From NCBI RefSeq assembly GCF_003838195.1, contig NZ_RCBY01000010.1:1-64000 (forward strand): a DNA stretch of 64,000 nt, in the 5' to 3' direction. This document shows positions 9,364 through 18,727 of the stretch, in pieces. Under the pieces are notes generated by a model. It had not been told where the DNA came from and did no database searches. It saw nothing but the letters and a program-made list of their open reading frames with translations. The position numbers were made by a program, and so were the translations under genes. The DNA is from Okeania hirsuta. Its GTDB lineage: Bacteria; Cyanobacteriota; Cyanobacteriia; Cyanobacteriales; Microcoleaceae. Within the stretch, counting starts at the first letter, position 1, and each line of letters starts with the position of its first letter.

Positions 9364-11619
9364 TTATTTCATATTCCATTGATCTAGCCAAAGATTCTTA
9401 AGTTTTTCAATTGTGCTTTCCTTGTCTCTCACTATCTTTTTCCAGCCTGCTCGGATCGCGTCCTTTTCCTTCTTTGTTAGTTTCCATGAGAGTGGTGGCT
9501 CGTATTCACCTTCTGCGCTATAAAATGATTGTTTTGCTTTTAGATCTGGAGTAACTTCTTGCTCTGCAGTCTTTAGTCCTAGTTTTGCTTCCTCAGTAAT
9601 AGAAGGGAAGAAGATGGGGAAATATTCAATTTCTACGTTTCCATCATTCTGTTTTGCGCTCTCCCATTCCTGCAACAATTCTACCTCAGTTAAATTGCGG
9701 GAAGTAAGAATTGGCCTGCGAACCTTGAATAAGCCTAGCAACGGACCAATAGTTGCCATAAACAAACCTCGCTTCTTTTCCTTTTTAGGTTGCTCATTAG
9801 GTTTGGTTTCAGGAAAAGGATTGATTTGTAAGATCAGAATTCTTTTTATTTCTGGGGTAGTTTCTTCACCTTTTTGGGTAGGTTTTTCACGAAGAAGCTC
9901 CTCAAGCCATTCTAATGCTGTCACAAAACCAGAATTGTCGAAATAGCCACCATCAGCGACGTGATAATTTTCTATCTTGCGATCTTTACCATCAGCGACG
10001 CGGTCGTCGGCTCGACAAATGGGAGATATGTAAGGGAACGTGGCAGAAAGTCTTGCACCTGTGACAACATCAATATCTTTTCCTGGATAAAGACTATTAA
10101 AGTCGAAGAATTTTTTCTGAGAGTTGTTGGGAAATTTCGCTGGTGTAACTAGCAACCGCCAGCCATTGTCAACCAGAGTTGCATTCAATACAGGGAGCGG
10201 AATATTACCTTCTTCAACTTCCCCTCGCCAGTCGGCTAAGGTTTTTGGAGACTCTGGGGTTTTCATACGTCCTTGCCAGTCCTTCTCGATCGCAATACCT
10301 CGATCTCTGACTTTGGGAGTGAGAATGTCTGGTAGGAACGGGAGGAAAATCACGCGCCACAAGTCAGGATAGGCTAATCCCCAACCTACTGCATCTAAAC
10401 TGTTTGCGGTAGCGCCCTCAAATATTTTTTCTGATTCTGAAGTCGGTGGAAAACCTTTATATGTAAAGCGATCCAGATAATACATTGCACCTACTGAGCC
10501 ACCAGAAACGGAACTAATTAATCCAATTGCTTTAGTAAATGATTCCCCTAACTCTTCTTGCAAGCCAGTCAATACTTGAGCCGTCCATCCAGCGGCTTGA
10601 ATTCCACCTCCACTAGCACAGACAACAACTACAGTTTGTTTTGCAAGAGGCTCTTCTAGATCTTGTTTGTCCAGACGCTTTTGTAATAAGGCCGTCAAAT
10701 TTTTTTGCTCTTCTGGCTGTTCTGGAGCATCCTTTAATGTAAAATAGTGATCGACATTCAAAAGCCTATAGAGCGCTACAGCAATCAGCACCCAGAAGAA
10801 CAAGACAGAAATACGCGAGTAATCGAAGAAGAAGGTAAGACTGCCCAACAAAAGCACCGATACGGAAATTAACAACATTACATATAAAAGTGCTGGCGGT
10901 TCTTGTATCTTCTTATCGGGGGGCAACGAACTTGGCATAAAAAGCTTAAATGCGATTATATAGATAACAACAAGAACGATGAAGAAAACAATAGCGTCAA
11001 AATGATTGTTGTTTAAAATACCATTATCGATATAGCCTGCTGCTTTGGAAGAGTGTTGGGTCAAAAAGGAAATTGCTTTCACCAAAACCTTATTAATACC
11101 GGGAATTTTATCGACCGAGAGAAAGTTTTGAATCAGTTTGAAAAGAAACAAAAAGATAACGCCAAATGACACCCCCAAAAACAATCCAGACCATCTTTTG
11201 TTATTATCCATTTCTTCCTGGGATAATTCAAATACTGTCAGGGTCGTCGGTAATGCCAGGGCGATCGCTAACACATAATACCAAACTTTAGAAGAAGAAA
11301 CTCCAGGCAGTTCCGGAACCCCAAAACGAGCTGGCGCACCACCAAGGATTATTGCAACGACAAAGGTTACGGCTGTTCCCGCCACAGTTGCACCCAAAAT
11401 TGTCAACGCAATTTGACCAGCGCCACGCAGGACAAAAAGATTCTTGAGCATAGATTTCAGGGCACCTGTTGCGAGGAAAGGGAGCGCAATAAGCAATACA
11501 CCCATGAGCAGAGGTATGCGTAGAAAAAAGACATACTGCCAAAAGGCGCTAGGCAGTAGCAGCCATCCCGTAACTACTACCCCTACAAGCACCAGCCATA
11601 AAATAATTTTTTGAAGCAC
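9364..11619 (-). CDS. Membrane-anchored patatin-like phospholipase
   Basis: Protein of 751 aa with a hydrophobic N-terminal half (about seven predicted membrane segments within residues 1-290) followed by a patatin-type hydrolase domain. The oxyanion loop is ASGGGIQAAG at 335-344, the nucleophile elbow is SSVSGGSVG with Ser372, and the catalytic Asp motif is DGGYFDNSG with Asp556. This Ser-Asp dyad is characteristic of patatin-like lipid acyl hydrolases, so the likely activity is hydrolysis of membrane lipids. The polytopic anchor is unusual, since most patatins are soluble. The start at 11619 has the purine run AGGAGGAAAGC just upstream, a good ribosome-binding site. Substrate and biological role are unknown. 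htpX lies next on the same strand, 200 bp upstream. Confidence 0.85.
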   Translation of the reverse strand: MLQKIILWLVLVGVVVTGWLLLPSAFWQYVFFLRIPLLMGVLLIALPFLATGALKSMLKNLFVLRGAGQIALTILGATVAGTAVTFVVAIILGGAPARFGVPELPGVSSSKVWYYVLAIALALPTTLTVFELSQEEMDNNKRWSGLFLGVSFGVIFLFLFKLIQNFLSVDKIPGINKVLVKAISFLTQHSSKAAGYIDNGILNNNHFDAIVFFIVLVVIYIIAFKLFMPSSLPPDKKIQEPPALLYVMLLISVSVLLLGSLTFFFDYSRISVLFFWVLIAVALYRLLNVDHYFTLKDAPEQPEEQKNLTALLQKRLDKQDLEEPLAKQTVVVVCASGGGIQAAGWTAQVLTGLQEELGESFTKAIGLISSVSGGSVGAMYYLDRFTYKGFPPTSESEKIFEGATANSLDAVGWGLAYPDLWRVIFLPFLPDILTPKVRDRGIAIEKDWQGRMKTPESPKTLADWRGEVEEGNIPLPVLNATLVDNGWRLLVTPAKFPNNSQKKFFDFNSLYPGKDIDVVTGARLSATFPYISPICRADDRVADGKDRKIENYHVADGGYFDNSGFVTALEWLEELLREKPTQKGEETTPEIKRILILQINPFPETKPNEQPKKEKKRGLFMATIGPLLGLFKVRRPILTSRNLTEVELLQEWESAKQNDGNVEIEYFPIFFPSITEEAKLGLKTAEQEVTPDLKAKQSFYSAEGEYEPPLSWKLTKKEKDAIRAGWKKIVRDKESTIEKLKNLWLDQWNMK

Positions 11620-11819
11620 GATATTGCTTTCCTCCTAGAACGTTTAACTCAGCAAGACTTTACATTCACTGGACTTACGCTTTCAAGTCGGTTCTAAAGC
11701 TAAATGTAGTTTCCGGTGCGCGGTGCGGCACCATATACGTCTATTATACTACAATTTATTCTCTTCTTCCTTCTTCTTTCTTCCTTCTTTCTTCTTCCTT
11801 CCTGACTCCTCAAAATTTA

Positions 11820-12671
11820 CTATCCCAGTAATTTTTGCTCTAATTGTAGCAACTTTTCAATTCGCGCCTCTGTGGATGGGTGAGTAGAAAATAAATTAGC
11901 CATGAATTTACCGGAAAATCCATTCATAATTAGTAATGGCTCAAAAGCTGGGTTACCATTCAATGGCATTTGTCTAGCATTTTGGTCTAACCTCTGCAAA
12001 GCTTGAGCAAGGGCGCGGGGGTTGCCAGTTAAATCGCCAGCACCTGCATCAGCAGCAAATTCACGAGTCCGGGAAATTGCCATTTGTACAACACTAGCAG
12101 CAACCGGAGCTAACATGATCGTCAATAACATCACAATTGGGTTAGATCGGTTGTCGCGGGAACCCCCACCAAACCACATAGAATAACTAGCTATTTGAGT
12201 TAACCAAGATATCCCACCTGCAACGGTTGCTGCTACTGCTTGGGTGAGAGTATCGCGATTTTTGATATGACTGAGTTCGTGGGCAATTACTCCTTCAAGT
12301 TCGTCCTCTGGTAAAATTCTCATAATACCTTCGGTAACTGCTACTGCTGCGTGATGGGGGTCTCGACCTGTGGCAAAAGCATTAGCTGCGGCAGTGGGAA
12401 TGATATAAACTGCTGGCATGGGTAGACGTGCGCGATCGCACAATTTTTCTACCATATTATAGAGTCCTGGTGCTTCTGCTTGATTTACTGGTCTGGCATT
12501 ATAAGCTGCTAGAGCTATTTTGTCTGAGAAAAACCAGGAACCCAAGTTCATTACTGCTGCTAATACTAACCCCACTGTAGCACCTGTTAGGCCACCGATT
12601 AACCAATAACTAACTGCTACTAATAAACCGCTAAGTATTCCTAATAAAGCCACAGTTTTTACTATGTTCAT
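11820..12671 (-). CDS. htpX: M48-family zinc metalloprotease, HtpX-like
   Basis: Membrane metalloprotease of 283 aa. Two N-terminal hydrophobic segments (about 5-27 and 31-48) precede the zinc motif HELSH at 131-135 and the third ligand in REFAAD (Glu204). A further hydrophobic pair lies between them (about 140-165 and 178-198). This is the standard HtpX layout, a quality-control protease for damaged membrane proteins, with the active site facing the cytoplasm in E. coli. The FSTHPSTEARI motif near the C-terminus is also typical. A purine-rich GGAGGCAACC precedes the start codon closely. Regulation is not visible from sequence. Confidence 0.93.
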   Translation of the reverse strand: MNIVKTVALLGILSGLLVAVSYWLIGGLTGATVGLVLAAVMNLGSWFFSDKIALAAYNARPVNQAEAPGLYNMVEKLCDRARLPMPAVYIIPTAAANAFATGRDPHHAAVAVTEGIMRILPEDELEGVIAHELSHIKNRDTLTQAVAATVAGGISWLTQIASYSMWFGGGSRDNRSNPIVMLLTIMLAPVAASVVQMAISRTREFAADAGAGDLTGNPRALAQALQRLDQNARQMPLNGNPAFEPLLIMNGFSGKFMANLFSTHPSTEARIEKLLQLEQKLLG

Positions 12672-12894
12672 AAAGGTTGCCTCCTGTTAAGGCCAATGGT
12701 TTCTATATTTTATTCTCAGGTGGCGATCGCTCTTTTATGATATTTTTTTCATTGTAGCTTTTACGATTGGTTTACTTATGGTCGGAAATCATGACAAAAG
12801 GTTCGGTTTTTGTGAAATTTTATAGCTATTAATACTCAGCTCGTCTCTCTTTAAATACCCACAAATAACATTTATTAGGCAGCAGTAGGGACGG

Positions 12895-14065
12895 GTAGTG
12901 CTCAATATGTAATGGTAGAGGAGTTTCGACTTAGTTAACAATTTGCGCAATTTATTGACATAATACGCTAGTTCTCACAGGCAAGTAGTAACGAGGGTGA
13001 CGCTTTGTATCTTCTGCACTAATCCCTGCTATTCGCATTTCTGGGGTGTCTATCTATATAGACGTAGACCTATCCTGAAATCTCGCTCCCTACGCTAAAA
13101 CGGCGTAGTAAGGGTTTGAGGACTTTTTTAGTTATGTTAATTGACAAAGACTTAAATGTAAGTATAGAGTGTAGAGATGGGGTTGGCTTGACCGTTAATG
13201 CCTGTGGATGAGTAACCGCCGACGGCCTCAGTAGAAGCAGGAAGTAAACATCAATTTGTTACGTTATGTGACGCTTTGTATCAGTTTTATGAAGCAGTAA
13301 AAGTTACTGTTGTCCATCCATGCCTACCTGTCCAAAGTGTGCATCTTCAAAAACTGTCAAAAATGGCCATATCTATAATGATAACCAGCGGTTTTTGTGC
13401 TGCGAATGTGGACGACAATTTGTGGAAAACCTTACCTAGAAACTGATTGACCAACCTACTCGCGAGCTGATTGACCAACTGTTATCAGAAAGGATTTCAC
13501 TGGCTGGCATTGCACGCGAGTGTCCAAGTTTCGGACCAATGGCTACAAGCTGGCTGTCAACCAGAAATATGCACAAGTGCCCAGAAAGCTTAAGGTTCAG
13601 CCAAAAAAAAAGGAGAAGCTCACAATTAAATGTGATGAATTATGGTCATTTGTGGACAACAAAGGTAATCAGCAGTGGGTCTGGTTAGCGATGGAAGTAG
13701 AAGCTCGTGAAATTTTGGTGTTGATATCAGCTCACGGGATGAAGAAGCAGCTAGACATTTGTGGCAGTCCTTACCTGGGGTTGATCGTCAATGTGCCTTT
13801 GCGGAGCGTTGCTCTAGCGGTATCGCATACACTGATTTTTGGGCTGCAAGAGCGTGGTGTTTTACCCAGTAAACGACATCAAGCGGTGGGAAAAAAAACA
13901 GGGAAGACTTCTGACATTGAACGATTCAATAATACCTTAAGACAAAGGGTATCCAGGTTAGTACGAAAAACTTTGTCCTTCTCCAAATAAGATTGAAAAT
14001 CACATTGGCGCTATTTGGTATTTGATCCATCACTATAATCAATCATTACTTGTTTAGCACTACCA
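12895..14065 (+). mobile_element. Probable IS1-family insertion sequence, defective
   Basis: GGTAGTGCT at 12895-12903 and its exact inverse AGCACTACC at 14057-14065 bracket a decayed IS1-type transposase and lie immediately past its stop. Nine matching bases is a plausible IS1 terminal repeat, but the left end is about 420 bp from the transposase start, longer than normal, and I could not find a target duplication. The left 400 bp is non-coding, so the left boundary is tentative. Confidence 0.45.
13320..14057 (+). pseudogene. IS1-family transposase, disrupted
   Basis: The frame begins MPTCPKCASSKTVKNGH with a zinc-finger-like CPKC and CCECGRQF, typical of the InsA-like N-terminus of cyanobacterial IS1 transposases. 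It hits a stop at 13438, continues as LIDQLLSERISLAGIARE, shifts frame near 13520, then reads KCDELWSFVDNKGNQQWVW and SDIERFNNTLRQRVSRLVRK. Another shift near 13987 leads to KIENHIGAIWY and the final stop. At least three lesions make it inactive. The DDE core is partly recognisable (DELWSF; Asp region scrambled around 13770-13840). Confidence 0.85.
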
Positions 14066-14252
14066 GAGGGGCTTTAGATTCCTCAAAAACCCACAATTTT
14101 TTGCCGATAGTTTTTTTGTGGAAAAACCGCAAAGAGTCGAAACAATATTATTTATCATGTCACTGTGTTTATTAGTATATAATCTCGGCCAAAGAGAGTT
14201 GATAAATACTTGAAAAAGTACCAGTAATCTCCTCAAAAATCAGTTAGAAAAT

Positions 14253-14363
14253 ATGACAACTACTCCCACATTAAGATGGATATTTCAATGCTTTCAAGGA
14301 GTTCATTTGTTAACCATAAATCAACGCCAACAAGTAGTTAATCTCACAGAGGAACGGAGTTGA
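14253..14363 (+). pseudogene. Transposase N-terminal scrap, IS1634-like
   Basis: This 36-codon frame reads TLRWIFQCFQGVHLLTIN and QQVVNLTEER, then stops; ILQFLPSPCQR follows in the next bases. This resembles the conserved N-terminus of IS1634-type transposases common in cyanobacteria. No downstream catalytic part was recognised. The following frame at 14410-14598 (62 aa) matches nothing I know and was not called as a gene. Confidence 0.5.
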
Positions 14364-14670
14364 ATTTTACAGTTTTTACCCTCCCCTTGCCAAAGATAAG
14401 ATATTATCAGTGATGCGCTTCGGGTGTGCAATGATGTTCCGCACCCTCCGGGACATGATCGCACTACCTGAATTGAGAAAACTGATTGATGCTCTCGATG
14501 GGAGTATAGTTGCTCCTGTATTTTCTACTGATGATCAGAACTTTCTGGTTGCTCAACAATACTTTAACCCTCACTTTTTTGATGTTTTATACAATTAGGA
14601 GTTGGCTGAAATTCCGAACGCGATTCATGTTTTTTTGTAATACATTATGAAGTGCGGAATGTGGGTTATA

Positions 14671-14847
14671 ATATCAAATCCGTTTAATTGGACATAAAAA
14701 AAATCTTCAATCGTCATAACTACGCTCATCTTTGTAATTCTTTCTTCTCCTGACTCCTGAGGACTGACTTCCCCTCCTGGGAGGGGCGGGGGTGGGTTGA
14801 CTCCTCCTAACTTAACCATTCTATGGTTGTTTAACCGGATTTAATAT
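14671..14847. repeat. Dispersed repeat D (ATATCAAATCCG), copy 1
   Basis: Begins ATATCAAATCCGTTTAATTG and ends GTTTAACCGGATTTAATAT. A near-identical copy in the same orientation is at 21219-21369. The inverted ends (AATCCGTTTAA / TTTAACCGGATT) suggest a MITE, related to family C by the CCGGA-type terminus. This copy has an extra G-rich segment inside. Confidence 0.8.
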
Positions 14848-14867
14848 AAGTATTCAACCGAACATGA

Positions 14868-15281
14868 TATAGAACCCCCGATCGTATCTTTGCACGGGGT
14901 ATGTGCTTTTGGCTGCCGTCCTCAGAACTTAGTTCTGGTGAAGTCAGGAGATTCAGGAACGAGAATAGGGCAAAAAGCGGATGGGACCCCGCGTCCTTCG
15001 GGTATTTCTTTCCTCCGGAGGAGGAGCTACGCTAACAGAAACGCTTTGCCTAGGGCAGTTGCTTCAATTCGGCGGGGCGCCTATTGGGTGGTGGCAGGTT
15101 CTGCCCACAGTACCTTGGGAACCCTAAGGAAGGGCGTACTGCACTCACCGCCCTTCGGGGTACCAGGTAGGGCGCTAAGCAGGTAGAAAAATGCTTCCAT
15201 TTCCCTATTTCCCCATCTCCCCATCTCCCCATCTCCCTATTTCCCCATCTCTTTTTAAATAGATCTCAAATGGGTTCTATA
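14868..15281. repeat. MITE-like element E (TATAGAACCCC termini), copy 1
   Basis: About 414 bp starting TATAGAACCCC and ending GGGTTCTATA. The interior has TGTGCTTTTGGCTGCCGTCC, GGGACCCCGCGTCC and a C-rich tail (CCCCATCTCC repeats). A shorter inverted copy of the same material is at 40644-40872, where it separates two truncated genes. The translated frames inside are not protein-like. Confidence 0.75.
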
Positions 15282-15300
15282 AGTCCTATGTCTATCAAGT

Positions 15301-16132
15301 CTATGCAAGAAAATGAACGCCACTGATATCACTGCTATTCAATTCACTAAAAAATTCTTCAAATGTACCTGATGTTGAAATACCCAGGGTATTTGGGTTA
15401 AAGATAAATACATCTTCGTCTTGACCCGATACATCAGTTACAGAAAAGCTACCGGTTGTGGACAGAAGTAGTTGCTCTCCATTAATACCAATAGCATCAA
15501 TGTCTTCACTATGCCCGGTAAGATCTACATCACTACCGTCGAATTCAATAGACCAAGCTCCAGTATCAGGATTGAAACGTAGTATATCTTCATCTTTACC
15601 GCTAATTCCTGAGACATTAAAGCTCCCTCGAGTGGAAATTAGAAGGTCTTTAGTAAGAGGATCGACACTCAGACCATCAATATCTTCACCACCTTCAGTT
15701 AAGCCAACATCTGAACCATCGAAGTATAGCTCGAAAGAACCGCTACTGTTGTCTCCAGATGATGTGGGAGTAAACTTAACAATGTCAGAGTCATCTACTT
15801 GGATGCCATTTATATTTTTAGGTCTCTCAAAAGAAAACAGAATTTCATTATCGTCAATCACTTCAAAAGCATCAATCCTAAAACCTTTAAGACCAACATC
15901 TGAACCATCGAAGAATTTACTGAAACTCTGGTCAGTTAGATTATACTCAACGATGTCTTCTCGTCTGAAACTAACTCCACCTAGAGTTTGGTTGTTTTTT
16001 AGGCTAAACAGTAAAGATTCAGTTTCGGGAGTTGGTGGTTGAGGTTCGGGAGTTGGTGGTTGAGGTTCGGGAGTTGGTGGAGGATGAGGTGTTAGCGGTG
16101 CGGGTGGTAAGGTTGGCGTTGGAGGTAGATTG
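15301..16132 (-). pseudogene. Detached C-terminal part of beta-helix surface protein
   Basis: On the minus strand a frame enters from a Pro-rich linker (PPTPEPQPP units, then ESLLFSLKNN) and runs to a stop at 15301. It contains about three copies of a ~70-residue module with FDGSDVGL, EDIDGLSVDP, ISTRGSFNVSG and DEDILRFNP. There is no start codon until an internal ATG at 15861, partway through the first module. It is in the wrong frame relative to the upstream beta-helix gene (16210-17835), which shares the same linker. I infer one ancestral gene of about 840 codons split by small indels in the linker. The module is not a family I can name. Confidence 0.6.
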
Positions 16133-16209
16133 GTGGTTGAGGTTCGGGAGTTGGTGGTTGAGGTTCGGGTTGATGGAGGATGAGGTTCGGGTTGATGGAG
16201 GATGAGGTG

Positions 16210-17835
16210 TTAGCGGTGCGGGTGGTAAGGTTGGCGTTGGAGGTAGGTTGGTGGTTGAGGTTCGGGAGTTGGTGGTTGAGGTTCGGGAGTTGGTGGTTGA
16301 GGTTCGGGAGTTGGTGGTTGAGGTTCGGGAGTTGGTGGTTGAGGTTCGGGAGTTGGTGGTTGAGGTTCGGGAGTTGGTGGTTGAGGTTCGGGAGCTGGTG
16401 GCTGAGGTTCCTGTACTTCATAAGCACCGATATCTACCGTACCATTGACAATGCGATCGAATTCCTGCCCCCGTTGGTCGAACGTTAATCCTGTTGCACC
16501 TCCGTTATCCCCGGCATCAATAGCAATACTATCAGAGAGTAAGGCGTGGGTTTCAGTAGAACCACCGTTATTTTGTAGGGGACCCAAACCAGGATCGCCT
16601 GATAAAAATGGATTATAATGGCCGTCTTCAATCAAATTATTGACGTTAGTGTCGATCTTGCTAGTCTTCAGCACGGCATCGCGACCAGTGCTGTTGGCAA
16701 TGATGGTATTGGTGAGGTTTGTCCTCCCTTCACTAAATAAACCACCTCCACGTCCATCAGCAGAATTACCATAAATGGTAGAATTGGTAATTGTTGCGAT
16801 ACCAGAACTACTGAAAATACCTCCACCATCAGCGCTATTACCCGCAGTACTGTTATAAGAAATAGTAGAGTTAGCAACGGTTAAATTGCCATTTTTACTG
16901 TAAACTCCGCCACCATCTGTTCGATCTAGGCCAACTGCTGAATTACCTGAGACAGTTGAATTGGTAATTTCTAGATCGCCATTACGGCTAAAAATACCGC
17001 CCCCATCAGCAGATCCGAACTCACTGGTCATTAATGTCGAATTATTAGCGATGGTTGAGTTTGCGATTGTCGTATTACCATGGCGGTTATAAATACCACC
17101 ACCGCTACCCAGGGCAGTTCCTTCAAGAGTATTGCCAGAGATAGTCGAATTAGTAACCGTTATGTCACTATACCAACCATAAATCCCACCACCGTCACTC
17201 AGACCACCAGTGACTTTATTACCGGAAATAGTGCTATCAACAACGTTGAGCTGACCATTGCGGATGGATACACCACCACCGTCAGGGTCGTCACCAAAAT
17301 CATTTTGAAATTCGGGGTTTCCGTCGGCTAATTGTCCCTTGACTTCATTATTAATAATATCTGTGTTGACGATTTTCAAATAACCACCATAACTATTGAT
17401 TCCACCACCATCAATAGATCTGCCTATGTCGTATTGCCCCTCAATGCCAGTTGAGGTATTGCCGGAGATGATACTGTCTTGAACGGTCAGATTCTCGGAG
17501 GTGAAAATTCCACCACCACCACCTATTGGATTGCCTCCAGTAATGGTTAAGCCATCTATGAATACATCAATCAGATCGTTATTGCCGTTATCGATATTGA
17601 AGACCCGGAAGCCATTCTGTTGTGCATCCACTGTCAGCAGATTTGCACCTAATCCATTGATGGTGAGAGGATTGGTGATCGATAATTCTCCACTGGTCAG
17701 TCCGATGGTCATTCCTGTGAGGGAACTATCAAAGGTAATGGTATCGGCATCCGGCGTAGCATTTGCCATCGCAATAGCATCCCGCAGACTGCCATTACCC
17801 GCATCCATGGTGTTGGTTACATTAAAAGTTGCCAT
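16210..17835 (-). CDS. Right-handed beta-helix (CSLREA-type) surface protein
   Basis: Protein of 541 aa. The N-terminus contains GSLRDAI, the signature of proteins that begin with a CSLREA-like segment. Residues ~60-400 carry repeating coils such as STISGN and NSTIYGNSADG with GGGIF turns, typical of parallel beta-helix secreted or adhesin-like proteins. A conserved end piece follows (DSIAIDAGDNGGATG, DQRGQEFDRIVNGTVDIGAYE). Then comes a tail of about seven PEPQPPT/A units ending in an abrupt out-of-frame sequence (YLQRQPYHPHR). The real product probably continued into the modules at 15301-16132. No classical signal peptide is seen, which suggests export by a non-Sec route (inference). The start at 17835 has AGGA about 15 bases upstream. 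Confidence 0.75.
   Translation of the reverse strand: MATFNVTNTMDAGNGSLRDAIAMANATPDADTITFDSSLTGMTIGLTSGELSITNPLTINGLGANLLTVDAQQNGFRVFNIDNGNNDLIDVFIDGLTITGGNPIGGGGGIFTSENLTVQDSIISGNTSTGIEGQYDIGRSIDGGGINSYGGYLKIVNTDIINNEVKGQLADGNPEFQNDFGDDPDGGGVSIRNGQLNVVDSTISGNKVTGGLSDGGGIYGWYSDITVTNSTISGNTLEGTALGSGGGIYNRHGNTTIANSTIANNSTLMTSEFGSADGGGIFSRNGDLEITNSTVSGNSAVGLDRTDGGGVYSKNGNLTVANSTISYNSTAGNSADGGGIFSSSGIATITNSTIYGNSADGRGGGLFSEGRTNLTNTIIANSTGRDAVLKTSKIDTNVNNLIEDGHYNPFLSGDPGLGPLQNNGGSTETHALLSDSIAIDAGDNGGATGLTFDQRGQEFDRIVNGTVDIGAYEVQEPQPPAPEPQPPTPEPQPPTPEPQPPTPEPQPPTPEPQPPTPEPQPPTPEPQPPTYLQRQPYHPHR
16257..16405 (-). repeat. 21-bp tandem repeat coding PEPQPPT
   Basis: About seven copies of a 21-bp unit (plus-strand GGTTCGGGAGTTGGTGGTTGA) encode PEPQPPT on the minus strand. 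Two further clusters of the same unit lie at 16025-16080 and 16130-16170, separated by a duplicated GCGGTGCGGGTGGTAAGG-containing block. Since 21 bp is a multiple of three, unit-number change keeps frame; the frame break comes from the spacer block. Confidence 0.9.

Positions 17836-18727
<892 letters not shown>

Noticed and set aside
14410-14598. 62-aa plus-strand frame (MMRFGCAMMFRTLRD)
   Set aside because: Lies among transposon remnants; no family recognised and no convincing start signal. Could be a scrap but not supportable.
14890-15232. Two open frames on opposite strands
   Set aside because: Both lie inside MITE-like element E and are rich in Arg/Gly/Pro from GC-rich repeat sequence.
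16092-16488. Several open frames with NLNHQLP or RFGSWWL repeats
   Set aside because: Other-frame translations of the 21-bp repeat whose real product is PEPQPPT on the minus strand.
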